Source: Actinophytocola oryzae (GTDB lineage: Bacteria > Actinomycetota > Actinomycetes > Mycobacteriales > Pseudonocardiaceae). From it: 64,000 nucleotides of DNA. Made by a program: the position numbers and the translations under genes. The stretch covers positions 186,001 through 250,000 of the forward strand of contig NZ_SOCP01000004.1 in the NCBI RefSeq assembly GCF_004364325.1, written 5' to 3'. How positions within the stretch are numbered: position 1 is the first letter of the stretch; the number at the start of each line of letters is the position of its first letter. Shown here piece after piece: positions 50,541 to 59,018 of the stretch. The notes under the pieces were generated by a model. The model did not search any database and was not told where the DNA came from. It was given only the letters and a program-made list of their open reading frames with translations.

Positions 50541-50750
50541 CTACCTGTCGGCACGCGCATGCTCACCACCGGAGACCACGAACACGTCGGCGCACCCGGA
50601 GTGTTGGAACACTCCCGCGAGTACTTCGGGGCCGTGCCGGTCGATGCGGAACATGTGCCACGTGAACCCGCGCTTGCCGGCTGTCTCCAACAACGCGTCC
50701 ACGTCGGTCACTAGGAAGACCGCAAGGCAGACGAGTCCGCTAGCGATCAT
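50541..50750 (-). CDS. Small protein coupled to the dioxygenase gene
   Basis: This 69-residue product (MIASGLVCLAVFLVTDVDALLE, then KRGFTWHMFRIDRHGPEVLAG and VFVVSGGEHARADR) starts with an ATG that overlaps the dioxygenase stop (ATGA). The coupling and the well-formed amphipathic sequence suggest it is real. I do not recognise a family. The first dozen hydrophobic residues may be non-native if an internal GTG is used. Confidence 0.45.
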   Translation of the reverse strand: MIASGLVCLAVFLVTDVDALLETAGKRGFTWHMFRIDRHGPEVLAGVFQHSGCADVFVVSGGEHARADR

Positions 50751-51649
50751 GTCGAGCTACCTGGTGCCAGGGTTCGGGCCGGCCGGAATCCGGGTGTAAT
50801 ACCCAGGTATGGCAAGGGGTTTCCGTTGACGCGATACATCAGGCGCTGCCCGGTGAATGCGCGTCGGCCGTGCAGCCAACGGTGATTGTCGAGAATGTAT
50901 CCTTGGCCAGTATTTAGCCTGAACATGGTGGCGTGGCGGTCTGTCGCGGCGCGAAGAACTGGTAGCCAGCGCGTCGTTTCGGGCGAAAACTGGGCGAGTT
51001 CATCCAGTCGCAGACGAACGGTGATCCGATCGCCCGTGGATGAAAAAACCGAACTGAGACACCCGGAGGCGCCGCCGAATAGTACAGACTGCGGAGCGCC
51101 AAAAGCTTTCGCGGCCTTGGGTTGAGATTCGGCAAGGTCGTCGTAAACCGCTTTTCCGTCGATAACGACGCATTCTCCGCCGGTGCTCGCGGGCTGTCCA
51201 CACGCCATCATCAGCAGTGCAGGTGGATTTACGATTCCGGACCGGTCCGTGTGAGGATTCAGCGCGCACGCGCTGAATCCGGCAAATCCACTGCGCATTT
51301 GTTCGCCGATGTCGGCGATCGCGGTCAGGCCGGACGCATCGCTGTCTCGGTGAGGCACGATCGTGGCGATCGAGTGGGCGAGTCGAAGCAGGTGATCCGC
51401 GCTGGTCACGTCGTCGAGTAGGACAAGGCCATGCGATGCCAGCTCCGCGACAAGACCAGCCGCCATGTCGTGGTCCTGGCTGTCCACGCGGTACCGCGTC
51501 CATGAGTCGAGCATCCCGGCCTGACCTCCAAGAGAGCGATCCAACACGTCCGCGACCAAGCAAAAGGCCAGGTCATCGGTTGTGTCCAGTGACAGACTGT
51601 CAACCCGCCACACCGACATAGTCGCTGCTGGATGCGCTACGTTGCTCAC
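50747..51649 (-). CDS. TauD/AsnO-like Fe(II)/2-oxoglutarate dioxygenase
   Basis: This 300-residue non-haem iron oxygenase has the HxD facial triad start His133-x-Asp135 in NPHTDRSGI, the distal His260 in WLHGRRAF and the 2-oxoglutarate Arg (269 region, QRLMYR). The order and the NPPALLMMACGQPASTGGE strand resemble clavaminate-synthase-like amino acid hydroxylases such as AsnO and VioC. Such enzymes hydroxylate free or carrier-bound amino acids. The start is GTG at 51649, or ATG at 51619. It is divergent from the Nudix gene by 35 bp. Its GC content is visibly lower than the catabolic genes around it. Confidence 0.75.
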   Translation of the reverse strand: MSNVAHPAATMSVWRVDSLSLDTTDDLAFCLVADVLDRSLGGQAGMLDSWTRYRVDSQDHDMAAGLVAELASHGLVLLDDVTSADHLLRLAHSIATIVPHRDSDASGLTAIADIGEQMRSGFAGFSACALNPHTDRSGIVNPPALLMMACGQPASTGGECVVIDGKAVYDDLAESQPKAAKAFGAPQSVLFGGASGCLSSVFSSTGDRITVRLRLDELAQFSPETTRWLPVLRAATDRHATMFRLNTGQGYILDNHRWLHGRRAFTGQRLMYRVNGNPLPYLGITPGFRPARTLAPGSST

Positions 51650-51684
51650 GGAGCAGGACAGGCTGGAAAGCAGGAGGACACCGG

Positions 51685-52122
51685 GTGGACCACGACACGT
51701 ACAGGCCGCAAACGTTCTCGATCTCGATCAAAGGGGTCGTGGTGCGGGACGGCAAGGTGCTCCTGCTGCGCAACGAACGCGAGGAATGGGAACTGCCGGG
51801 CGGTCGGATCGAGATAGGCGAGACCCCCGAAGAATGCGTCGCCAGGGAGATTTTCGAGGAAACGCAGTGGAAAGTCGAGACCGGCCCAATCCTCGATACC
51901 TGGATGTACTACATCAATGTCGCCGAAAAGCATGTATTCATCGTGACGTACGGCTGTCGTCCTATTGGCAACACTCCGCCTGTACTTTCCCATGAGCACA
52001 AGGAAATCGGCTTGTTCAGCGAAGGTGATGTGCCGTCGCTGGTGATGCCGGATAGTTATAAGCGCTCGATTGCGACATGGTACGCAAGGCTGCGCGGTGA
52101 CGCTTCAGAATTGGCCGGATAG
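51685..52122 (+). CDS. Nudix hydrolase
   Basis: This 145-residue hydrolase acts on a nucleoside diphosphate-linked compound. The Nudix box runs from about residue 39 to 62 (LPGGRIEIGETPEECVAREI then FEETQW), keeping the REXXEE metal residues, while the usual Gly near the end is Gln. GTG at 51685 follows GCAGGAGG. The XRE gene follows after five bases, so the two form an operon; Nudix-XRE pairs are frequent in actinomycetes. Confidence 0.85.
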   Translation: MDHDTYRPQTFSISIKGVVVRDGKVLLLRNEREEWELPGGRIEIGETPEECVAREIFEETQWKVETGPILDTWMYYINVAEKHVFIVTYGCRPIGNTPPVLSHEHKEIGLFSEGDVPSLVMPDSYKRSIATWYARLRGDASELAG

Positions 52123-52127
52123 CGACG

Positions 52128-53402
52128 ATGGTCGGCAAGTGTTGCGATGCGTGCGGAACGGGGCTAAGCAATTTTGCGACCGAACCGGTCTGTCCCACAT
52201 GCCACGCCAGCGCCAACCTCGCCGGGCCAGCCGTGCCCGCTCGCAGTCTTGGGCCAGCGGTGTGGATGTGGTCGGCCGGCGAGGCCGCCGCCGCGTTGGC
52301 CAGCCGTGACCTTGCAACGATCTTGCGAACTTACCGCCGCCTCAACCAGTTCAATCAGCAGCAACTCGCAAACCTCCTGAGCTGCGACAAGACGTACGTG
52401 TCCATGATCGAAACGGGTCGCCGCACCATCAACGATGTCGGCACCCGCCGGCACATCGCGCGCACACTGGGTCTCCCCACCCATGTGTTAGGCGTGACAG
52501 ACGGAGGTGACGCGGACTTTGCCGCCATGGTTCAGTTCGGAGACTCAACGATTCGCTTGGCCGAGATCGCCAGACAGGCCGGCCGCGCGGTAGATGCTGT
52601 GAACGAGCTGTGGCCGCTCGTCGCCCGGCTGGAAGCGCGTACCGCAGAAGGACATATCGAGCGGGAAATCCTTGTCCTGCTGGGACAGGCACGAGTGGCA
52701 CTCGGGGTGTCGCTGGGTACCGTGCTTCCGGAGGAACGTTTGGCCGCCGCCGCTCGCTGGACCGGCAGGGCGTTGATCATCGCTGAACGTCTCGAAGATC
52801 CGTTCTTCCTGGCGCACACGCTACGGATGCACGGCAACGAGCTACGCAAGGCAAACCGGGTATCCGCCGCCATTCAACGTCTCAACCACGCGGTTGACCT
52901 GTCCGCTGATCGCGAGGGACAGGGGACAGCGCTTGCGTTCCTCGCTCGCGCCGCTGGAGAGCAGGGCGACCGAGACATGTTCGACGGAGCCATAACGCGC
53001 TTCCGCGACCTGCTCGACAGTGGGCCAGCACAGGGAATGTTGTTCAATCCCTTCACGTTCCGAGAGATCCATTTGCGTGGACTCGTCTCAACTGGCCGCG
53101 CCGCTGAGGCCTTCCAGATCATGCATACCGGCCACGCCGACGCGACACCAGCCGCCCCGCAGTGGCACATCATCGAACGGGTCACGGCCGGACAGGTCCA
53201 CCTTGCGGCTGGCGACAGCGACGCCGCCAGCGAAGCCCTTCACACCGCGTTGACTGCCGCCGAAGCTCATCGGTTGCCGCACCAAATTCAGCGCACCGTC
53301 CGCGCGGCGAACAGCGGCGGCCTGACCGAGATCACCACCGAGGGGCAAGCCGCACTGTTGCGGCTGAACAGACTCCTCGCTCCATCCGAACCGGAGATGT
53401 GA
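52128..53402 (+). CDS. XRE-family regulator with N-terminal zinc-ribbon-like motif and TPR-like repeats
   Basis: This 424-residue protein starts with cysteines in CCDACG (5-9) and CPTC (22-25), a zinc-ribbon pattern. A Cro/C1 helix-turn-helix at about residues 59-115 follows (FNQQQLANLLSCDKTYVSMIETGRRTI). The remainder is helical with TPR-like pairs (AVDAVNELWPLVARLEARTAE; RALIIAERLEDPFFLAHTLRMHG). It probably regulates the neighbouring Nudix, dioxygenase or deaminase genes in response to a ligand or peptide. Confidence 0.8.
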   Translation: MVGKCCDACGTGLSNFATEPVCPTCHASANLAGPAVPARSLGPAVWMWSAGEAAAALASRDLATILRTYRRLNQFNQQQLANLLSCDKTYVSMIETGRRTINDVGTRRHIARTLGLPTHVLGVTDGGDADFAAMVQFGDSTIRLAEIARQAGRAVDAVNELWPLVARLEARTAEGHIEREILVLLGQARVALGVSLGTVLPEERLAAAARWTGRALIIAERLEDPFFLAHTLRMHGNELRKANRVSAAIQRLNHAVDLSADREGQGTALAFLARAAGEQGDRDMFDGAITRFRDLLDSGPAQGMLFNPFTFREIHLRGLVSTGRAAEAFQIMHTGHADATPAAPQWHIIERVTAGQVHLAAGDSDAASEALHTALTAAEAHRLPHQIQRTVRAANSGGLTEITTEGQAALLRLNRLLAPSEPEM

Positions 53403-53423
53403 ATCATCACCATGGGGGCCTGA

Positions 53424-54020
53424 ATGACGCTGAGACCGGCCGGCAAGACGCTCTCGTCCCTGACCGGCATCGTGGTCATGGCCGCCGTGCTGTGGCTGCT
53501 CCTGAACTTCGTGTACGCGCCCAGCTGTGGCCGGTTCGCGTGCAGCTACGTCCCGTCGTGGTTGCCCCAAGCGTCAGCCGACAGTGGCGACGCCTGCCCG
53601 GACAGCATCACGGCCGCCGCGAGCGATGCCGCGTGGGCCGCCGACCGGAGCGAGTCGATCAAGGATGCGAAGCTCACCACTGGCCTGTACTACGACCCTG
53701 ACGGCACCCAACACAGGATCACCAGCGGACACGAGGGCATCTCTGACCGCGTCGAGGAAATACTACGGTCGTCGGGCATGGTGAGCTTTCCCCCGGTCGG
53801 TCGCCACCCGGCCATCACCCACGTAGAGACCAAAATCGCGATGACGATGCGCGAGGCGGAAGTGACCACCGTTGTGGCGGTGATCAACAACGAGGAAGGG
53901 CCATGCCCTGGCCCCTACTCCTGTCAAGCCGTGCTGGGTGTCGTTCTGCCGGCCGGCTACACACTGACCGTATGGTGGCCCGGAAGGGCCACGCCAGAGA
54001 CGTTCACCGGGCAGGAGTGA
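53424..54020 (+). CDS. Membrane-anchored DddA-like (SCP1.201-type) cytidine deaminase toxin
   Basis: This 198-residue protein has one N-terminal hydrophobic helix (about 12-31, LTGIVVMAAVLWLLLNFVYA), a short linker with cysteines, and a C-terminal deaminase-fold domain (about 78-190). The zinc site is recognisable: HVE at 133-135 (ligand His and catalytic Glu), then NNEEGPC ending in Cys161 and Cys167 (PCPGPYSC), followed by VLPAGYTLTVWWP. This order matches the SCP1.201-like family that includes the double-stranded DNA deaminase DddA. No long secretion or RHS module is present, so delivery is unclear; it may be a signal-anchored effector or cleaved from the membrane. The next gene encodes an Imm1-like protein, the usual antidote partner. 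Confidence 0.75.
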   Translation: MTLRPAGKTLSSLTGIVVMAAVLWLLLNFVYAPSCGRFACSYVPSWLPQASADSGDACPDSITAAASDAAWAADRSESIKDAKLTTGLYYDPDGTQHRITSGHEGISDRVEEILRSSGMVSFPPVGRHPAITHVETKIAMTMREAEVTTVVAVINNEEGPCPGPYSCQAVLGVVLPAGYTLTVWWPGRATPETFTGQE

Positions 54021-54024
54021 TGAC

Positions 54025-54486
54025 GTGACCACCGTCGCCCCCCGCATCCTGTCTGCCATCTCAGGCGGGGCTTTCCGTCCCTGGCACTACGCGCGGACGG
54101 AGACCGAACGACACCAGGTCATCCAGGACCTACTCGGGCAGGACAGCGGCCACGTCCTGTTCTACCTCTGGGATCGACCTGCCGGGGGTGAGGCCAACGA
54201 GTACCCCCGTCAGCAACTCAAGATCGTTTACAACGGCGGCATGGGTGCCGCGCACTACACCAACGGCGACACGGGACACGGACCGGTGGGGGCATGGTTG
54301 GCGCGAGCCGACCATGCCCCCACCGACCCGCCAGAGGTCATCTTCGATCCATGGGACCCCGACCGCGTGTCACTCCCGACGACCGCCCTGCTCCCCACCG
54401 AACAGCTTCGCGACATCGCAGAGGATTACGCGGCCACCGGTCGTCAGCCGACCCGCGCGCGATGGACATCTGTTGAATGGGTCTGA
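54025..54486 (+). CDS. Imm1-family immunity protein
   Basis: This 153-residue cytoplasmic protein starts with GTG five bases after the deaminase stop, with AGGAG overlapping the end of the toxin gene. It shows the Imm1 pattern of a strand-rich core (HVLFYLWDRP, QQLKIVYNGGMGAAHY) with FDPWDPDRVSLPTTALLPTEQLRDIAEDYAATG-type ending and a final WTSVEW. Imm1 proteins neutralise SCP1.201-like deaminases. Tight spacing ensures that antidote is made with the toxin. Confidence 0.75.
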   Translation: MTTVAPRILSAISGGAFRPWHYARTETERHQVIQDLLGQDSGHVLFYLWDRPAGGEANEYPRQQLKIVYNGGMGAAHYTNGDTGHGPVGAWLARADHAPTDPPEVIFDPWDPDRVSLPTTALLPTEQLRDIAEDYAATGRQPTRARWTSVEWV

Positions 54487-54524
54487 CCTGCGGTTATGAA
54501 AGTGTCACGGTCTGACTGTTGACT

Positions 54525-54553
54525 GGCGTACTGAAGGCGTCCTTCAGTACGCC
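54525..54553. terminator. Perfect 13-bp hairpin between convergent genes
   Basis: GGCGTACTGAAGG and its exact complement CCTTCAGTACGCC enclose CGT. The hairpin lies between the Imm1 gene and the convergent PPOX gene and can terminate both. Its core (TACTGAAGG and CCTTCAGTA) is shared with the tandem array at 27.2-27.6 kb, so it is a single copy of the same palindromic family. Confidence 0.75.
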
Positions 54554-54568
54554 GACGACCAGCCACGG

Positions 54569-54970
54569 TCACACCTTGAAGGGGATGACCTTCTCGGGGA
54601 TCACCCGCACGATCGAGCGTGGCATGTCGGCGGGCTCGGGCGGCGGCTCCTCACCGGTGTACTTGAGGGACAGGGTGCGGGGCAGTTCCTTGTCCGGGTC
54701 GTCGGTCAGTTCGGCGGTGCCGCGGATCTCGACCGTGTGGTACGGGTCCTCGCTGTCGAGGATCGTCAGGCTGATCCGGGGGTCCCTGGCCAGGTTGCGG
54801 GTCTTGCGCCGCGAGGTCAGGCTGGAGAACACGACCGTGTCGCCGTCGAGGCCGACCCAGACGACCGAGGTCTGGGGTGAGCCGTCCGGGTTGATGGTCG
54901 CGACCACGGCGAAGTTCCTGCCGTCCACCAGCTGCCGTGTGGATTCGCCGAGCACTGTGCGTTCCGTCAT
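54569..54970 (-). CDS. PPOX-class (probably F420-dependent) flavin-fold protein
   Basis: This 133-residue split-barrel protein has the family opening FAVVATINPDGSPQTSVVWVGLDGDTVVFSS and TSRRKTRNLARDPRISLTILDSEDPYHTVEIRGTAEL. Actinobacterial members of this size usually bind F420 and reduce small aromatic or enone substrates. Start ATG at 54970. Confidence 0.88.
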   Translation of the reverse strand: MTERTVLGESTRQLVDGRNFAVVATINPDGSPQTSVVWVGLDGDTVVFSSLTSRRKTRNLARDPRISLTILDSEDPYHTVEIRGTAELTDDPDKELPRTLSLKYTGEEPPPEPADMPRSIVRVIPEKVIPFKV

Positions 54971-55092
54971 GCTCTAAACAAGTTGCGGGGCGTGGTGTGC
55001 TGTTCCCGAACGCGAGAAGAAAGGTAGGCGCATGCGCGAGTTCATGATCCACCAGTTGGCCACCGTTGCCCACACAGAGGACATGAACCGCA

Positions 55093-56844
55093 TTGCCCAC
55101 CCTCAACCTCGGGATTCTCGCGCATGTCGACGCCGGTAAGACCAGCCTGACGGAGCGGCTCCTGCTCGACGCGGGCGTGATCGACGAGTTGGGGAGTGTC
55201 GACGCCGGCTCGACGCAGACCGACTCGATGGCGCTCGAACGTCGTCGTGGCATCACGATTCGTTCGGCCGTGGTGTCGTTCCGCGTTGACGATACGACCG
55301 TCAACATCATCGACACTCCCGGTCATCCGGACTTCATCGCCGAGGTGGAGCGGGTGCTGAGTGTGCTCGACGGTGCCGTGCTCGTGGTCTCGGCCGTCGA
55401 GGGGGTGCAGGCGCAGACGCGTGTGCTCATGCGGACTTTGCGTCGGCTGCGTATCCCTACGCTGGTCTTCGTCAACAAGACCGACCGCCGCGGCGCCGAC
55501 CCGGACCGCGTCATCGCGGACCTCAACGCCCGGCTCGCCCCGGCCATCGTGCCCGACGACCTCGAACGCCTCGCCGAGCACGACGACGTCGCACTCGCCG
55601 CCTACCTGGAGGGCAGGCCGGCGCCGGACCGGCTCGTCGCCAGGACCAGGGACGTCACCGTGCACCCGGTGTTCACGGGCTCGGCCGTCACGGGTGCCGG
55701 CATCGCCGAGCTGACCGAGGGGATCGTCGGCCTGCTGCCCGCCGCTGATGGTGACGTGCACGCCCCCACCTCCGGCACGGTCTTCAAGGTCGAGCGTGGC
55801 CCGGCAGGGGAGAAGGTCGCCTTCGTGCGGATGTTCGCGGGCACGCTGCGGGTGCGCGACCGCGTGCCGCTCGGCGAGGACCGCTCCGGCAAGGTCACCG
55901 CGCTCCGCGCGTGTGCCGACGACGGGGCCGTGGTGGCCGCCGGTGGGATCGCCCGCGTGTGGGGACTCGCCGACGTCCGGGTCGGCGACACGGTCGGCCT
56001 GCCGCGCCCGACCCGCGGGCACCACGCCGCGGAGCTACCGTCAGGCGCCTTCCCGCCGCCCACGCTGGAGACCGTCGTCGACGCGCCCGACAGGGCCGCG
56101 CTGTACGCCGCGCTCACCCGGCTCGCCGAGCAGGACCCGCTGATCAACCTGCGCCTGCGGGACGAGCTGTCCGTGTCGCTGTACGGCGAGGTGCAGAAGG
56201 AGGTCATCGAGGCGACCCTGCGTGAGGACCACGGCGTCGCCGTCACCTTCCGGGAGAGCACGACGATTCACATCGAGCGCCCGACCGGTGTCGGTGCCGC
56301 GGTGCGGTGGAAGGAGAAGAACCCGTACGCCGCGACCGTCGGGCTGCGGGTGGAGCCGGGACCGCCTGGCTCCGGCGTCGAGTTCCGGCTGGCCGTCGAG
56401 CTGGGATCACTGCCGCTGTCGTTCTTCACCGCCGTGGAGGAGGCGCTGCGTGCCGAGCTGCGGCACGGCAGGCGCTGGGAGGTCACCGACTGCGTGGTCA
56501 CCATGACCCATTCGGGTTACTTCTCGCCGGTGACCACCGCCGGTCACTTCCGCGAGCTGACCAGGCAGGTGCTCCGCGAGGCACTGGCCGAGGCAGGCAC
56601 CCGCGCGTACGAGCCGGTGCTGCGGTTCCGCCTCGAGGTCCCGGAAGACGTCGTCGGCACCACGCTGCCCGCGCTGACCCGCCTCGGCGCGGTGCCGCAC
56701 AGTACGACGCCGGCAGGGGTGTGCCAGGTGATCGAGGGCGAGATCCCGGCCGCCCGCGTCCACGACCTCGAGCGCCGCGTGCCCTCGCTCACCAGGGGAG
56801 AGGGCGTGCTGGAGAGCAGCTTCGATCACTACCGACCGGTCTGA
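55093..56844 (+). CDS. TetM/OtrA-like translation-factor GTPase
   Basis: This 583-residue ribosome-associated GTPase has G1 AHVDAGKTSL, G2 RRGITI, G3 DTPGHPDF, G4 NKTD and later EF-G-like domains with YGEVQKEVIEATL and SGYFSPVTTAGHFREL. It resembles ribosomal protection proteins (TetM, OtrA), which release tetracycline from the ribosome. It is shorter than TetM (639) and OtrA (663). The start is TTG at 55093 with GAGGA upstream. Whether it confers resistance or acts as a general factor cannot be told from sequence. Confidence 0.85.
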   Translation: MPTLNLGILAHVDAGKTSLTERLLLDAGVIDELGSVDAGSTQTDSMALERRRGITIRSAVVSFRVDDTTVNIIDTPGHPDFIAEVERVLSVLDGAVLVVSAVEGVQAQTRVLMRTLRRLRIPTLVFVNKTDRRGADPDRVIADLNARLAPAIVPDDLERLAEHDDVALAAYLEGRPAPDRLVARTRDVTVHPVFTGSAVTGAGIAELTEGIVGLLPAADGDVHAPTSGTVFKVERGPAGEKVAFVRMFAGTLRVRDRVPLGEDRSGKVTALRACADDGAVVAAGGIARVWGLADVRVGDTVGLPRPTRGHHAAELPSGAFPPPTLETVVDAPDRAALYAALTRLAEQDPLINLRLRDELSVSLYGEVQKEVIEATLREDHGVAVTFRESTTIHIERPTGVGAAVRWKEKNPYAATVGLRVEPGPPGSGVEFRLAVELGSLPLSFFTAVEEALRAELRHGRRWEVTDCVVTMTHSGYFSPVTTAGHFRELTRQVLREALAEAGTRAYEPVLRFRLEVPEDVVGTTLPALTRLGAVPHSTTPAGVCQVIEGEIPAARVHDLERRVPSLTRGEGVLESSFDHYRPV

Positions 56845-56901
56845 TCCGATCAATATCGCCACGAGGTGATGTTGGCTCTGGATTCCGCGTTCTGCTTCGG
56901 G

Positions 56902-56918
56902 TATACATCGGATGTCTG
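56902..56918. promoter_or_regulatory. Operator site B, ACATC-G-GATGT palindrome, before the fuconate operon
   Basis: TATACATCGGATGTCTG contains ACATCGGATGT (56905-56915) and is the reverse complement of site A apart from one base. It overlaps a TATACA -10-like box, a position that suits repression. Confidence 0.7.
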
Positions 56919-56949
56919 TTCGAGGTTGAGGGAGAGGGGCACGCGGCCG

Positions 56950-58242
56950 ATGGCGCGCATCACAGGCATGGATGTGCTCGACATCCGCTTCCCCACCTCG
57001 CGTGAGCTGGACGGCTCCGACGCGATGAACCCGGACCCCGACTACTCCGCCGCCTACGTCGTCCTCCGCACCGACGACGGCCCCGACGGCTACGGCCTGG
57101 CCTTCACCATCGGCCGGGGCAACGACGTGCAGGCCGCCGCCATCCACGCGCTGCACCACCTGGTCGTCGGCCGCAAGGTGCCCGACACGGCCGGGGAGCT
57201 GGCCGCCCTGAACCGGGACCTGGTCGGCGACTCGCAGCTGCGCTGGCTCGGGCCGGAGAAGGGCGTCGTGCACATGGCGATCGGTGCGGTCGTCAACGCC
57301 GCGTGGGACCTCGCCGCGCGCCGCGCCGACCGTCCACTGTGGAAGTTCCTGTCCGAGATGACGCCGGAGGAATTGGTCGCGCAGGTCGACTTCCGCTACC
57401 TGTCCGACGCGCTCACCGAGCAGGAGGCCCTGGAGATACTGGGCAGACCCGGGCGCGAGGAGCGCATCGCGGACATCGAGGCCACCGGCTACCCCGCCTA
57501 CAGCACCGGACCCGGCTGGCTCGGCTACACCGACGAGAAGATGGTCCGTCTCGCGAGGCAGGCCGTCGCGGACGGCTTCGGGATGCTCAAGCTCAAGGTC
57601 GGCGGCGACCTCGACGACGACATCCGACGCCTGCGCCTGGCCAGGGAGGCGGTCGGCCCCGACGTGCGGATCGCCGTCGACGCCAACCAGCGCTGGGACG
57701 TCGAGCCCGCGATTAAGTGGATGAAGGCGCTCGCCCGCTTCGACCCGTACTGGATCGAGGAGCCGACCTCGCCGGACGACGTGCTCGCGCACCGGGCGAT
57801 CGCCGAGGCCATCGCGCCGATCCGGGTCGCGACCGGCGAGCACGTCCAGAACCGGGTGATGTTCAAGCAGTACCTCCAGGCCGGTGCCCTGTCGGTGCTG
57901 CAGATCGACGCGGCGCGGGTCGGCGGGGTCAACGAGAACATCGCGATCCTGCTGCTGGCCGCCAAGTTCGGCGTGCCGGTGTGCCCGCACGCCGGTGGCG
58001 TCGGCCTGTGCGAGCTGGTCAGGCACCTGTCGATGTTCGACTACGTGGCGATCACCGGCACCCAGGACGACCGCGCGATCGAGTGGGTGGATCAGCTGCA
58101 CGAGCACTTCACCGATCCCGCTATCGTGCGCGGCGGACGATACCTCGCGCCGACGGCACCGGGCTTCTCCGCACGAATCCACGACGAGGCACTCGCCCGG
58201 TACGTCTTCCCGGACGGTCCGGAGTGGAGGGAGGACTCATGA
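56950..58242 (+). CDS. fucD: L-fuconate dehydratase (enolase superfamily)
   Basis: This 430-residue enzyme dehydrates L-fuconate to 2-keto-3-deoxy-L-fuconate. Catalytic residues can be placed: Lys214/Lys216 in KLKVG, Mg ligands Asp244 (VDANQRWD), Glu270 (WIEEPTSP) and Glu297 (ATGEH), Asp320 (QIDAARVGG), His347 (CPHAGGVG) and Glu378. These are each offset by four from those I recall for the characterised Xanthomonas enzyme (K220, D248, E274, E301, D324, H351, E382). Start ATG at 56950; upstream frame residues are not conserved. It heads the operon behind operator B. Confidence 0.92.
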   Translation: MARITGMDVLDIRFPTSRELDGSDAMNPDPDYSAAYVVLRTDDGPDGYGLAFTIGRGNDVQAAAIHALHHLVVGRKVPDTAGELAALNRDLVGDSQLRWLGPEKGVVHMAIGAVVNAAWDLAARRADRPLWKFLSEMTPEELVAQVDFRYLSDALTEQEALEILGRPGREERIADIEATGYPAYSTGPGWLGYTDEKMVRLARQAVADGFGMLKLKVGGDLDDDIRRLRLAREAVGPDVRIAVDANQRWDVEPAIKWMKALARFDPYWIEEPTSPDDVLAHRAIAEAIAPIRVATGEHVQNRVMFKQYLQAGALSVLQIDAARVGGVNENIAILLLAAKFGVPVCPHAGGVGLCELVRHLSMFDYVAITGTQDDRAIEWVDQLHEHFTDPAIVRGGRYLAPTAPGFSARIHDEALARYVFPDGPEWREDS

Positions 58243-58991
58243 CCGAGTTCACCGGTCTGACCGCGGTGATCACCGGTGGTGGGTCGGGGATCGGTGCCGC
58301 CACAGCGGCGATCCTGGCCGACCGTGGCGCCAACGTCGCGGTGCTCGACCTGAACCCGGACGGCGCCAAGTTCGGCTTCCGTTGCGACGTCTCGAACGAC
58401 GACGAGGTACGTGCCGCCATCGAGGCCGTGGCCACGCAGTTCGGCGGCATCGACGTCCTGGTCAACAACGCGGGCATCGGGGCGGCGGGTGACGTCGCCG
58501 CCAACGACGACGCCGAGTGGCACCGCGTACTGGACGTGAATGTCGTCGGCATGGTCCGGGCCACCCGCGCCGCACTGCCCCACCTGCGTCGCTCGGCGCA
58601 CGCGGCCGTCGTCAACACCTGCTCCATCGCCGCGACCGCCGGTCTGCCCGACCGCGCCCTGTACTCGGCGAGCAAGGGCGCGATCCTCTCGCTCACGCTC
58701 GCGATGGCCACCGACCACCTCGGCGACGGCATCAGGGTCAACTGCGTGTGCCCCGGCACCGCGGACACCCCGTGGGTCGGCAGGCTGCTCGACGCCGCGG
58801 CCGACCCGGTCGCGGAGCGCGCGGCACTGGAGGCCCGACAGCCCATGGGCCGCCTGGTGACCGCCGACGAGGTAGGCCACGCCATCGCTTACCTCGCAAG
58901 CCCTCTTTCCGGATCGACCACCGGGACCGCGCTCGCGGTCGACGGTGGCATGAACGGCCTGCGTCCACGACCGCGGGCCACCAACCAGTGA
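58239..58991 (+). CDS. Short-chain dehydrogenase, probable 2-keto-3-deoxy-L-fuconate dehydrogenase
   Basis: This 250-residue SDR has the NAD motif [19 protein letters not shown], the catalytic Ser in [10 protein letters not shown] and YSASK, and the segment [14 protein letters not shown] characteristic of deoxy-sugar-acid dehydrogenases. It would oxidise 2-keto-3-deoxy-L-fuconate at C4 to the 2,4-diketo acid. ATG overlaps the fucD stop, so the two steps are co-translated. Confidence 0.85.
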   Translation: MTEFTGLTAVITGGGSGIGAATAAILADRGANVAVLDLNPDGAKFGFRCDVSNDDEVRAAIEAVATQFGGIDVLVNNAGIGAAGDVAANDDAEWHRVLDVNVVGMVRATRAALPHLRRSAHAAVVNTCSIAATAGLPDRALYSASKGAILSLTLAMATDHLGDGIRVNCVCPGTADTPWVGRLLDAAADPVAERAALEARQPMGRLVTADEVGHAIAYLASPLSGSTTGTALAVDGGMNGLRPRPRATNQ

Positions 58992-59018
58992 CTTTTTCCG
59001 AGCATCAAGGAGGATGCG

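Noticed and set aside
55042..56025. 327-codon minus-strand frame over the GTPase gene
   Set aside because: Antisense to conserved GTPase motifs, His/Arg/Gly-rich and without features.
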